Positions 41,924 through 49,019 of a stretch of 64,000 nucleotides of DNA are shown piece after piece. Made by a program: the position numbers and the translations under genes. Source of the DNA: JBDRCC01 sp043822065 [NCBI: archaeon]. GTDB lineage: Archaea; Undinarchaeota; CAZHTU01. Each line of letters starts with the position of its first letter. The first letter of the stretch is position 1. The DNA lies in assembly GCA_043822065.1 (NCBI GenBank), contig JBDRCC010000020.1, positions 80,598 to 144,597 of the forward strand, written 5' to 3'. The notes under the pieces are model-generated. The model saw only the letters and a program-made list of their open reading frames with translations. It made no database searches and was not told the origin of the DNA.

Positions 41924-42808
41924 ATGCAAAACAGGATACGGGATTCGTTAAGGAAAACATTCAACAGAAGGATTTCTGACTACGGCCCGGTTGACTTCGG
42001 CACGCACAGAGCAGAGAAGCCCTCGCAGATACTCCCAATCGCCTCAAAGAAGGTCGTCAGCGTTACCAAGACCACCCCGATAAAAAAGGCAACCCAGGTG
42101 ATGGCTGAGATGGGCGTTAGGAGAATACCCGTCGTGGACCCGGGGACAAACCGGCTTGTCGGCATATTCACGTCCACTGACGTAATGGACTTTTTGGGCG
42201 GAGGGCAGAAATCGAAGCTTGCCGACAACATAAGCAAGGCGCTGAACTATCCAGTCGGCCGCCTCATGGAGGAAAAGGTAAGAACACTCTCCGAGAGCTC
42301 AACAATTACTGATGCGGTTGATACATTCCTCTCCGTCGGCGTAGGGGGCGTTCCGGTAGTCGGCAAAAAAGGCGAGCTTATCGCAGTTCTGACAATACGC
42401 GACTTAATGCACCTTATCGCTGGCAGGGATACCGGCGTAAAAGTGCGCGACGTCATGTCCAAGCCAGTGGTCGCAAGCCCCAACATGGGGGTCACAGACG
42501 TCACAAAGGTCATGGTCCGGAACAACTACTTCCGGCTCCCAGTTGTGGAGAATGACACCGTTGTCGGGATGATAACTTCCATGGACCTTGTAAGGGCGGT
42601 TGCGAGCTCGGAGATATTCAGCCCGAGCATTCTGGTCAAGGACGTCATGACAAAGAAGGTCACGGCAACTAGGCCTGAAACAGACATAGGGCAGATAGCC
42701 CAGATAACGTACGAGCGCGGAACCGGGGCATTCCCAGTGATATCCCAAAACAAGCTCGTAGGCATAATAACCGAGTACGACGTAATGCGGGGTGCATTTA
42801 AAAAATGA
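41924..42808 (+). CDS. Four-CBS-domain protein with basic N-terminus (CBS operon gene 3)
   Basis: The protein has 294 residues. An N-terminal segment of about 35 residues is rich in Arg and aromatic residues (IRDSLRKTFNRRISDYGPVD). Four CBS domains follow, with repeats RRIPVVDPGTNRLVGIFTST, GGVPVVGKKGELIAVLTIRD, FRLPVVENDTVVGMITSMD and GAFPVISQNKLVGIITEYD. VRDVMSKPV and VKDVMTKKV open the third and fourth. GGGGTG lies just before the ATG. The N-terminal segment might bind a partner or nucleic acid; that is a guess. It overlaps gene 4 by 4 bases. Confidence 0.88.
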   Translation: MQNRIRDSLRKTFNRRISDYGPVDFGTHRAEKPSQILPIASKKVVSVTKTTPIKKATQVMAEMGVRRIPVVDPGTNRLVGIFTSTDVMDFLGGGQKSKLADNISKALNYPVGRLMEEKVRTLSESSTITDAVDTFLSVGVGGVPVVGKKGELIAVLTIRDLMHLIAGRDTGVKVRDVMSKPVVASPNMGVTDVTKVMVRNNYFRLPVVENDTVVGMITSMDLVRAVASSEIFSPSILVKDVMTKKVTATRPETDIGQIAQITYERGTGAFPVISQNKLVGIITEYDVMRGAFKK

Positions 42809-43560
42809 TAGCCAAGGACTACCTAGAGCAGACCTTCTCCGTAGAGGCGAACGACACACTCTCCCATGTAAAGAAAATGATGCTGCGGCACAAGTCCACT
42901 TTTGCCCTCGTCTTTGACAACGGGGCGTTCTCAGGGCTCATAACTGCCAAGAGCATGCTCCAGAAAAACAAGACAGGCGCAAAATGGAAGCGGCGCAACG
43001 TCGAGCTTCTCCTTGCGAGAAACGCAACCCTGCCAAACGTCCCAGTTATAACTCCGGACTACTCCGCTGCGAATGTCGCAAAGCTTCTGGTGCGGGATTC
43101 GCTTCCAGCGGTTCCAGTCAGCGACGGCAAAAAAATAATAGGCGTCGTCACAAGGTACTCACTCCTTGAGCACTTCAACAAGAATTACAAGAACGCGTAC
43201 AAGGTCTCAGACCTCATGCACAAGGACATAGTCACCGTCAACAAAATGCACTCGGTAAAGCATGCGCACCAGCTCCTCTTCAAGAGGGACCTGACCAAGA
43301 TTGTGGTAGAAGATGAGCGGATGCCAATTGGCGTCGTTACGGACCGGGACCTGCTGTTCAAGTCCGAGGACGGCGCGCAGGTAAAGGACATCATGTCCAA
43401 GGGCGTCTATACTGTGAAGCCGACCGATGACGCAGCCGCAGCAGGCGCGCTGATGCTGAAATACCGGGTTTCAAGCCTTCCAGTGGTGGGGGCGGCCCTA
43501 ATGGGCGTGCTTACCCGCTCAGACCTAATAAAGAAGATCAAGGAGCCGCAGGGCAGATAG
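42805..43560 (+). CDS. Four-CBS-domain protein (CBS operon gene 4)
   Basis: The protein has 251 residues, four CBS repeats: FALVFDNGAFSGLITAKSML, PAVPVSDGKKIIGVVTRYSL, TKIVVEDERMPIGVVTDRDL and SSLPVVGAALMGVLTRSDL. It has no other domain. Residues VSDLMHKDIVTV and VKDIMSKGVYTV open the last two. It overlaps gene 3 by 4 bases; gene 5 begins 12 bases after the stop. Confidence 0.87.
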   Translation: MIAKDYLEQTFSVEANDTLSHVKKMMLRHKSTFALVFDNGAFSGLITAKSMLQKNKTGAKWKRRNVELLLARNATLPNVPVITPDYSAANVAKLLVRDSLPAVPVSDGKKIIGVVTRYSLLEHFNKNYKNAYKVSDLMHKDIVTVNKMHSVKHAHQLLFKRDLTKIVVEDERMPIGVVTDRDLLFKSEDGAQVKDIMSKGVYTVKPTDDAAAAGALMLKYRVSSLPVVGAALMGVLTRSDLIKKIKEPQGR

Positions 43561-43572
43561 GATGGAGGAAAA

Positions 43573-44343
43573 ATGAAGATATCAAGCATTATGCAAAAAG
43601 ACGTTACGACGATTGACAAGGACGAGACGGTCCACAACGCCATCTCAAAAATGTCAAAGGCATCCGTTTCCAAGCTTCCGGTCTTGAACAACGGGAAACT
43701 AGTTGGCATAGTCACCTATTCCGACCTGCTAAAGGTCCTTGGCTCGTCAAGGCAGCAGGCAGTGCCGACCCACATTCACGTCAGCAATGCGATGCAGCGT
43801 GACGTCAAAATTGCGAGTGAGGATCACGAGCTTTCCCATGCCGCCAGCCTTATGGTCACCTACGGCATATCCTCGCTTCCGGTCATGCGCGGCGACTCCA
43901 TAGTCGGCATAGTGACAAAGACTGACCTCGTTGGAACTTTCACGGACAAGGCCGCCAAGGTAAAAAGTTTGATGATCCATCCGGTAACGATCTCTCCGAC
44001 CGACCGGATAGTGCATGCGCGCGAGATAATGTTCAAAAAGGGCATCTCAATGCTGCCTGTTGTCGACGATGGGGAAGTTCTCGGGACAATAAATGAGGGG
44101 CACATAGCTGAGACGCTGGACGTCTTCAGGCGGAAAACAGAAAAGCACCAGGCGAAGCGCGTTGCAGAGATACTCGTTGAGGACATCATGTCCAGGGAAA
44201 TCCCGTCAACTACCCAAGATACCTCGGTCGTCGACGCAATAAAAGCCATGAAGCAAAAGGGGACGACATCGCTTCTCGTCATGGACAAAGGCAAAGTAGT
44301 GGGCGTCTTTTCTAAGACAGATATACTCCCTCTTCTGAGGTAA
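43573..44343 (+). CDS. Four-CBS-domain protein (CBS operon gene 5)
   Basis: The protein has 256 residues, four well-conserved CBS repeats: SKLPVLNNGKLVGIVTYSDL, SSLPVMRGDSIVGIVTKTDL, SMLPVVDDGEVLGTINEGHI and TSLLVMDKGKVVGVFSKTDI. GGAGG 4 bases before the ATG is a strong ribosome-binding site. It is the last gene of the CBS operon; the small DUF167 gene follows after 22 bases. Confidence 0.88.
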   Translation: MKISSIMQKDVTTIDKDETVHNAISKMSKASVSKLPVLNNGKLVGIVTYSDLLKVLGSSRQQAVPTHIHVSNAMQRDVKIASEDHELSHAASLMVTYGISSLPVMRGDSIVGIVTKTDLVGTFTDKAAKVKSLMIHPVTISPTDRIVHAREIMFKKGISMLPVVDDGEVLGTINEGHIAETLDVFRRKTEKHQAKRVAEILVEDIMSREIPSTTQDTSVVDAIKAMKQKGTTSLLVMDKGKVVGVFSKTDILPLLR

Positions 44344-44365
44344 CCTATATAAAGCATGTCCAAGA

Positions 44366-44692
44366 ATGAGTAAGTACATCCTAAATCCTACTGATTCTGG
44401 GTGCGAATTGCGCATCCAGGTATCGGCAAATTCCAAAGATTTCAAGATTACAGGATTAACATTTGATAATGTCGTAAAAATCAAGTGTACCCAGCCCCCT
44501 TTAGAGGGCCGCGCCAACCGCGAGATCGAGTCTCGCCTGGCTGAATTCTTTGGAGCTAAGACACAAATAAAGCAAGGCAGTGAAAAAAGCACTAAAAAGT
44601 GGGCTGTTATTGACCTCCCAATTGGCGAGGCCAAGGCAAAGCTCGACAAAGTGCTCGCTGCAACGGAGGAAAAATGGCAAAAATCGCGTTAG
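44366..44692 (+). CDS. DUF167 (YggU) family protein
   Basis: The protein has 108 residues. CELRIQVSANSKDFKI and IKCTQPPLEGRANREIESRL are the hallmarks of this small conserved family, whose function is not established. TATA-like CTATATAA at 44345-44352 lies only 14-21 bases before this ATG, closer than usual, so the promoter or start is uncertain. It overlaps dnaG by 19 bases. Confidence 0.85.
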   Translation: MSKYILNPTDSGCELRIQVSANSKDFKITGLTFDNVVKIKCTQPPLEGRANREIESRLAEFFGAKTQIKQGSEKSTKKWAVIDLPIGEAKAKLDKVLAATEEKWQKSR

Positions 44693-45990
44693 CGACTGAA
44701 AAGTACATCATATATGCAAAGTTCGAGGCGGCAGGAATCGTTGAGAAGCCTGACATTATCGGAGCAGTTTTCGGGCAGACCGAGGGGCTCCTCGGCGACG
44801 AGCTCGAGCTAAGGGAGCTGCAGAAGAGCGGAAGGATAGGGCGGATTGACGTCGACCTGTCGACCAGGGACGGAAGGTCGGAGGGCGTCATAAAAATCCC
44901 ATCGTCCCTCTCCAAGGAGGAGACCGCACTCGTCGCAGCTGCAGTTGAGACCATCGACAGGGTTGGCCCCTGCGAGGCAAAGCTGAAAATCGACAAGGTC
45001 GAAGACGTCAGGATGGAAAAGCGCCAGTACATCATGGGCCAGGCTAAGAAAATACTGGACGGCATGATTGTCTCAAGCGTCGGGTCATCCGAAATGTCCC
45101 GGACTGTCAAGAGCGATTACCGCATCTCAAAAATTGGGAGCTACGGCTCCGACGCGCTTCCGGCGGGGCCGGAGGCAGAGTCCTCAAGCGAGATAGTGCT
45201 CGTTGAGGGCAGGGCTGACGTCCTGAACCTCCTGAAGGCAGGGATAAAGAACTGCGTTTCAATAGAGGGCACGGCAATACCCCCGTCCGTCGTTCAGCTG
45301 TCAAAAGACAAAAGCGGAACAATTTTTGTCGACGGCGACCGCGGCGGAGACCTAATAATCAAGGAGCTTATGCAGAAGGCAAGGGTTGACTTCTTTGCGA
45401 AGGCGCCGGATGGAAAGGAGGTCGAGGAGCTTACCCAGAAGGAGATTCTCCAGTGCCTCCGGAACCGGAAGCCAATTGCGGAGTTTTCGACATATCCGAC
45501 AAGGCAGCCCGCAAGGGACTACTCTGACCGGCCCTCTCGGGGCTACTCTGAGCGGCCCAGGCGGGAATACTCAAGCAGGTCTTCGAGCAGCCGGGATGGC
45601 AAGCCCCGTGTGCGGCGCGATTCCCACAGTGATGTGCCTTACAGGTCCTCGCACGACACAGACGAGCCGCGCGAAAGGGCGCCATTCGCGCCCTCGCGGA
45701 AGTTCCCAGAGTTCCAGCCATTCATGAGGCGGGCTATGCAGTACAGCTCAGCAATACTCCTCGGGCCTTCGAACGCCGAAATCGGCGAGGTTCCCGCGAA
45801 GGAGCTTTCGAAGGTTCTTGACGACCTTGGCAATGACTCCAAAGTCGAGGCAGTGGTCGTTGGCAGCACCGTGACACAGGAAATAGTCGACGCAGCCCAG
45901 CGGAAAGGCGTGAAATACCTTGCTGGCGCGCGCAGGATGTATTCCAAAAAGTCGCGGGACCTGACCGTCTTGGGGCTTTCAGACCTGTAG
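44674..45990 (+). CDS. dnaG: Archaeal DnaG (primase/exosome-associated) with Arg/Ser-rich linker
   Basis: The protein has 438 residues. The N-terminal domain (KYIIYAKFEAAGIVEKPDII...) matches archaeal DnaG. The TOPRIM core has IVLVEGRADVLNLLKAG near 174-190 and FVDGDRGGDLI near 219-229 with the acidic metal residues. Archaeal DnaG is part of the RNA exosome and has some primase activity in vitro. Residues about 270-347 form a low-complexity stretch with Tyr-Ser and Arg-Pro repeats (RDYSDRPSRGYSERPRREYS), which looks disordered. The conserved C-terminal domain follows. The start overlaps the DUF167 gene. Confidence 0.92.
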   Translation: MAKIALATEKYIIYAKFEAAGIVEKPDIIGAVFGQTEGLLGDELELRELQKSGRIGRIDVDLSTRDGRSEGVIKIPSSLSKEETALVAAAVETIDRVGPCEAKLKIDKVEDVRMEKRQYIMGQAKKILDGMIVSSVGSSEMSRTVKSDYRISKIGSYGSDALPAGPEAESSSEIVLVEGRADVLNLLKAGIKNCVSIEGTAIPPSVVQLSKDKSGTIFVDGDRGGDLIIKELMQKARVDFFAKAPDGKEVEELTQKEILQCLRNRKPIAEFSTYPTRQPARDYSDRPSRGYSERPRREYSSRSSSSRDGKPRVRRDSHSDVPYRSSHDTDEPRERAPFAPSRKFPEFQPFMRRAMQYSSAILLGPSNAEIGEVPAKELSKVLDDLGNDSKVEAVVVGSTVTQEIVDAAQRKGVKYLAGARRMYSKKSRDLTVLGLSDL

Positions 45991-46077
45991 CCAGCTTTTT
46001 CCAAACTGGCCCAAGAACAACCGCCGGCTTAGCAAGCCGGTCAGAACTATCTCCGAGCCAGGCAGCCGCCTGGCCGG
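45991..46077. other. Short intergenic stretch with three successive hairpins
   Basis: Between the convergent dnaG and the 71-residue protein gene are three inverted repeats. 45991-46009 has CCAG/CTGG arms with TTT/AAA inside. 46024-46040 is a perfect 7-bp stem CCGGCTT/AAGCCGG with an AGC loop. 46057-46074 is a perfect 7-bp stem GCCAGGC/GCCTGGC with an AGCC loop, ending 3 bases from the stop of the minus-strand gene. They may end transcription from both sides or form a structured RNA. I see no box C/D pair. Confidence 0.6.
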
Positions 46078-46293
46078 CTAGATTAGGTTCATCTTTTTGG
46101 AAACGTCCAGAAGCGTGTCGACGTCCTTCACGTCCATCGGGCCCACTATCCCGAACATCCATGGCTCTACGTCAGCGCCTATCTCCGCAATAGTATTTCC
46201 CCTGTAGTTTATCTTGACGTTGTAGCCGTTGTCCGCAAGCTCTTCGCACAACCCCTTTATCTTCGAGTATTTCCCGATAATCGAGTCTATCAC
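46078..46293 (-). CDS. Small unknown protein, GTG start, coupled to the 52-residue gene
   Basis: The protein has 71 residues. Start is GTG at 46293, inside the stop of the upstream gene (GTGA), so translation is coupled. The sequence is a helix (IIGKYSKIKGLCEELADNGY) followed by strand-like VKINYRGNTIAEIGADVEP and a C-terminal helical part. Its middle resembles that of the upstream 52-residue product (hydrophobic/basic strand, Gly, second strand), so the two may share a fold. Function unknown. Confidence 0.65.
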   Translation of the reverse strand: MIDSIIGKYSKIKGLCEELADNGYNVKINYRGNTIAEIGADVEPWMFGIVGPMDVKDVDTLLDVSKKMNLI

Positions 46294-46448
46294 TTCTCCC
46301 CCTTGAAAATCTCGCCTATTAAGTTTGGCTTCAGAATGTCGACGCTTATGTTTTTGCCGTCGCCAGTTATCCTGACTGCGACGTGGCCTTTTATCTTGAT
46401 GTCCACCTCAGCCCCGGACTTCAGAAGCGCATCAACAATCTCATTCAT
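46290..46448 (-). CDS. Small unknown protein of 52 residues
   Basis: ATG at 46448, stop TGA at 46290-46292. The product begins MNEIVDALLKSGAEVDIKIK and ends LIGEIFKGEK: one helix, then two amphipathic strands. A minus-strand GTTATTAA lies at -30 to -23 of the ATG, the standard promoter distance. Its stop overlaps the start of the 71-residue gene. The exact TATA spacing and the GTGA coupling make it a credible gene despite its size. I do not recognise a family. Confidence 0.6.
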   Translation of the reverse strand: MNEIVDALLKSGAEVDIKIKGHVAVRITGDGKNISVDILKPNLIGEIFKGEK

Positions 46449-46470
46449 GCCATCTAAGAAAGCGCGTTAC

Positions 46471-46478
46471 TTAATAAC
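46471..46478 (-). promoter_or_regulatory. TATA box of the small-protein pair
   Basis: On the minus strand this reads GTTATTAA at -30 to -23 of ATG 46448. Confidence 0.45.
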
Positions 46479-46526
46479 CTTTTTCAATGCAACACCCTAA
46501 AAAACAAGCCCGCACTCTTATCCGGC

Positions 46527-47147
46527 ATGGGAATTGCCAGGCTCGCAAGTGACCTGCGGAAGCTTCCAATAGCGCAGGAGGTGGCTGACAGGGTATCCGA
46601 GTTCCGGCTTCTTGGAAAGAAGGGCAGCCAGGCGTGGTTCTCCGAGCTTAGCTTCTGCGTCCTGACTGCAAACGCGACCGCCCAGAAGGGGATTGAGCTC
46701 CAGGAAAAAATTGGGCACGGCTTTCTTACCCTGGTAGAAACGCAGCTCCAGGCAAAGCTGAAGTGCCACGGCTACCGCTTCCACACCAGGGCGGGCTTCA
46801 TCGTATACAACCGCAGGTTCTCTAACCTCAAGGACATCATACTCCGGTTCCGGACGTCTGCCGAAGCCCGCGAATGGCTTGCCAAAAACGTAATGGGCGT
46901 AGGCTACAAGGAGGCGAGCCACTTCCTCAGGAACGTCGGCTTCATGGACGTTGCCATCCTCGACAGGCACATATTAAATGTCATGAAGGAGTACGGCGTC
47001 ATAATGGAAATTCCGAAGGCGCTGACGCCAAAAAAATACCTCGAGATTGAAAAAGCCCTTCTCCCGCTCTCAAGAACAACCAAGCTGTCCCTGGGGGAGC
47101 TCGACCTCTACCTTTGGTACATGAAAACCAGCAAGGTGCTGAAATAG
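46527..47147 (+). CDS. Archaeal 8-oxoguanine DNA glycosylase/AP lyase (Ogg2 type)
   Basis: The protein has 206 residues of the HhH-GPD superfamily. The catalytic lysine is Lys128 in VMGVGYKEASHFLRNVG, and the catalytic Asp is Asp146 in VAILDRHIL. The N-terminal helices include FSELSFCVLTANATAQ. It removes 8-oxoguanine and cuts the resulting abasic site. Monocistronic; CTAAAAAA at 46497-46504 lies 23-30 bases upstream. Confidence 0.92.
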   Translation: MGIARLASDLRKLPIAQEVADRVSEFRLLGKKGSQAWFSELSFCVLTANATAQKGIELQEKIGHGFLTLVETQLQAKLKCHGYRFHTRAGFIVYNRRFSNLKDIILRFRTSAEAREWLAKNVMGVGYKEASHFLRNVGFMDVAILDRHILNVMKEYGVIMEIPKALTPKKYLEIEKALLPLSRTTKLSLGELDLYLWYMKTSKVLK

Positions 47148-47179
47148 AGAACGGGTTTTGCGTCAAAACTGGCACGGTC

Positions 47180-48322
47180 CTAAAGTACGAAGTTGAAGAC
47201 GTATCCGAGCAAAAGTATCTGCGGCACGGTTATTACAGGCAGCCAAAGCGCCGTCCTCCTTCCAATGTTCGACCACAGCACGCCTATTTCGGTGTAATCA
47301 GTTGCAACGCCCGCCATGAGGAAGACAAAGCTGTTTCCGAATGCCCCAGTCTGCCTGAAAATCTCGAACGCCATTGGCGAGCTGCCCTCTGAGCAAATCT
47401 CAATTACTGTCGCCACCGTAAGAGTCACAAGCATGCCGAGCGCGCTGGCGCCCATGAACCTCATAAAAAAGTGCTCAGGGACGAACGCCCTCGCGGTCGC
47501 AGCGAACATCATCCCGATTATTATCCACCAGACCACCATCCTGGTGAGCGACCAGCAGCCCATCAGGACCCCGCTCAGCATCTCACCGGCCTGCTTTGGC
47601 GACTTCCTGTAGGCCGCCCACCGCCTCCTGACGTCCTTTCTTATGGAAAAGCCGCTCGAAACCTTGACGCTGTTTGGGTTCCTGTCCATTTTTCCAATCC
47701 CATCAAGGGCCTGGTAGGCAAAGCCCGTTATAACGGCTATCACTATCGCTGACGCCACAAGATACAGGGCTTTAAACCCGAAAAAGCCGAACAGGAGGAT
47801 GGTCACTGGCAGGTTTGCCCATGGGCTTGCAAGAAGGAATGCCACCACCGCCGGGACAGATGCTCCCTTTTTGTATAACTGCACGGACAGGGCGAGAATT
47901 CCGTGGCTGCATGCGCTCATCATAAACCCAAGCAGGACGGCATACAGCACCGTGATTCTTTTCGTGCCTGAAAGGTACTTGGATATGTACTCCTTCGGGA
48001 TGAAGTAATCTATTGCCCCGCCCAAGCCGAGCCCGAGCAGTATTGCCCACCAGATTATCCTGAAATAGTCCAGAAACGCCAAGCGCCACGGCATCAGCGG
48101 CTCAACAAAATACGATGCTCCAAGAATGCCTACAGCAACAAGCGAAACGATGTAAACCTTCTCTTTGTACCAAGGGTGGCTCTCTTTTCCGCATGCTATG
48201 CAGATTGAGTGCGGGATTTTGTTCTCTTTCTCGTATTTCCTAAGGCAGCGCTCGCTGCAGAAATACTCACCGTGCATGGGAATTGTCCCGTCCATTCCGC
48301 AGACAGGGCATTTTTTAGCCAT
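47180..48322 (-). CDS. ArsP/DUF318-type permease with N-terminal TRASH-like zinc finger
   Basis: The protein has 380 residues. The first 50 residues hold six Cys (5, 8, 22, 26, 41, 44): CPVCGM...FCSERC is a TRASH/MYM-like metal knuckle and CIACG a further pair. An eight- to nine-helix permease follows, with GFMMSACSHGILALSVQLYK and VAFLLASPWANLPVT, matching COG0701 permeases; relatives include organoarsenical transporters. It is the last gene of an operon with superoxide reductase and rubrerythrin. The soluble metal-binding head suggests metal sensing or transfer, but the substrate is unknown. Confidence 0.82.
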   Translation of the reverse strand: MAKKCPVCGMDGTIPMHGEYFCSERCLRKYEKENKIPHSICIACGKESHPWYKEKVYIVSLVAVGILGASYFVEPLMPWRLAFLDYFRIIWWAILLGLGLGGAIDYFIPKEYISKYLSGTKRITVLYAVLLGFMMSACSHGILALSVQLYKKGASVPAVVAFLLASPWANLPVTILLFGFFGFKALYLVASAIVIAVITGFAYQALDGIGKMDRNPNSVKVSSGFSIRKDVRRRWAAYRKSPKQAGEMLSGVLMGCWSLTRMVVWWIIIGMMFAATARAFVPEHFFMRFMGASALGMLVTLTVATVIEICSEGSSPMAFEIFRQTGAFGNSFVFLMAGVATDYTEIGVLWSNIGRRTALWLPVITVPQILLLGYVFNFVL

Positions 48323-48327
48323 GCCTG

Positions 48328-48663
48328 CTAGAACACGTCCACGCTATATATTGCTTCCCACTTTCCGTGGATGTTGCAGCTTTCCCTCGCAGCAAGGCTG
48401 CCTGATTTTGAAAGCTTTATCCTAAAAACCGCTTCCGCTACTGTGTCTGGAGGGACCTTGAAGCCCTTTTTGGCTATCTCCTTTCCCCCGAACCAGAGCG
48501 AGACCCACTCTATATGGTGCGCCCCTTCCATAGGGTGCGGGACGCTCCCGACATTCACCCTCACTTCAAACTCCTTTCCGGCTGAAATCCTCTTAGGCAG
48601 TTCTGCTACCGGCAGGTGCTTTTCGTTTCCAGGCGCTTCCTTGTGCTTATATTCTGAGTCCAT
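48328..48663 (-). CDS. Superoxide reductase (one-iron, neelaredoxin-like)
   Basis: It reduces superoxide to peroxide without making oxygen. The protein has 111 residues. The iron ligands are all visible: His16 in NEKHLPVAEL, His43 and His49 in VPHPMEGAHHIEW, and Cys96 and His99 in SCNIHGKWE. Glu14 and Lys15 next to His16 are as in active enzymes. It lacks the N-terminal desulforedoxin domain of two-iron desulfoferrodoxin, but that domain is encoded as its own gene 8 bases upstream. GGTGG precedes the ATG. Confidence 0.93.
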   Translation of the reverse strand: MDSEYKHKEAPGNEKHLPVAELPKRISAGKEFEVRVNVGSVPHPMEGAHHIEWVSLWFGGKEIAKKGFKVPPDTVAEAVFRIKLSKSGSLAARESCNIHGKWEAIYSVDVF

Positions 48664-48671
48664 TTTTCCAC

Positions 48672-48785
48672 CTACTGCAGGGTCATGTCCTGGCCGCAGC
48701 AGACCAGAGTACCGGCTCCAGCCCCGACAACCTTGACCTTGTTCCCGCAGATTTCACACAGGTATGTCTGTCCAATCTTAGTCAT
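48672..48785 (-). CDS. Desulforedoxin-like 37-residue protein (detached N-terminal domain of desulfoferrodoxin)
   Basis: ATG 48785 to TAG 48672-48674, with GGGGG 6 bases before the ATG. The product is 37 residues. LCEICGNKVKVVGAG and LVCCGQDM give the desulforedoxin pattern C-x2-C...C-C with Cys10, Cys13, Cys29 and Cys30, which holds one iron in a distorted tetrahedral site. In desulfoferrodoxin this domain is fused to superoxide reductase; here the two are neighbouring genes. It probably donates electrons to the reductase. Confidence 0.85.
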   Translation of the reverse strand: MTKIGQTYLCEICGNKVKVVGAGAGTLVCCGQDMTLQ

Positions 48786-48793
48786 TTTTCCCC

Positions 48794-48904
48794 CTATTCA
48801 CAGTTGCACTCCAATCCCGTTTCATCGCATTTGCACAGATCCTTTCCGCAGTTCGGCATGTCGCACTTCTCACTATCTTCCTTCTTTTTCTTTTTCCAAA
48901 ACAT
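48794..48904 (-). CDS. Cysteine-rich microprotein of 36 residues
   Basis: ATG 48904, stop 48794-48796. The product starts MFWKKKKKEDSEK and continues with six Cys (14, 19, 24, 26, 33, 35) in CDMPNCGKDLCKC and ECNCE. The Cys density suggests a metal-binding peptide of metallothionein type. It starts 1 base after the stop of the 33-residue gene, inside a seven-gene operon for oxidative stress, so it is very likely expressed. No known family recognised. Confidence 0.65.
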   Translation of the reverse strand: MFWKKKKKEDSEKCDMPNCGKDLCKCDETGLECNCE

Positions 48905-48905
48905 C

Positions 48906-49007
48906 TTATCCGCAGCAGCCGCACCTGCAGTCGCAATCCACCATCTTCTTGCCGCAGCACATGGCAGACGTCCTAGAATGCTTTCCGCATTTTTTGCAGT
49001 GGTACAT
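48906..49007 (-). CDS. Cysteine-rich microprotein of 33 residues with desulforedoxin-like knuckles
   Basis: ATG 49007, stop TAA 48906-48908. It has nine Cys in 33 residues. The first part, YHCKKCGK...MCCGKKM, repeats the desulforedoxin spacing (C-x2-C-G and C-C-G-x2-M). The last nine residues, CDCRCGCCG, are a dense metal clasp. It may be a shortened desulforedoxin paralogue with a metal-storage tail; that is inference. It lies 12 bases after the EncFtn-like gene stop and 1 base before the 36-residue gene. Confidence 0.62.
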   Translation of the reverse strand: MYHCKKCGKHSRTSAMCCGKKMVDCDCRCGCCG

Positions 49008-49019
49008 GCTCTTTGCTCC

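Noticed and set aside
40647-44343. DNA-level tandem repeat or gene-duplication array
   Set aside because: The repeats are diverged CBS protein domains; I see no long identical DNA stretches between the five genes.
44345-44352. TATA box CTATATAA for the DUF167 gene
   Set aside because: It is a good octamer but only 14-21 bases before the ATG, too close for a normal transcript start. I mention it in the gene entry but do not call it.
45991-46077. Box C/D small RNA
   Set aside because: A CTGA-like tetramer occurs on the minus strand but there is no matching C box at a suitable place; the stretch is dominated by simple hairpins.
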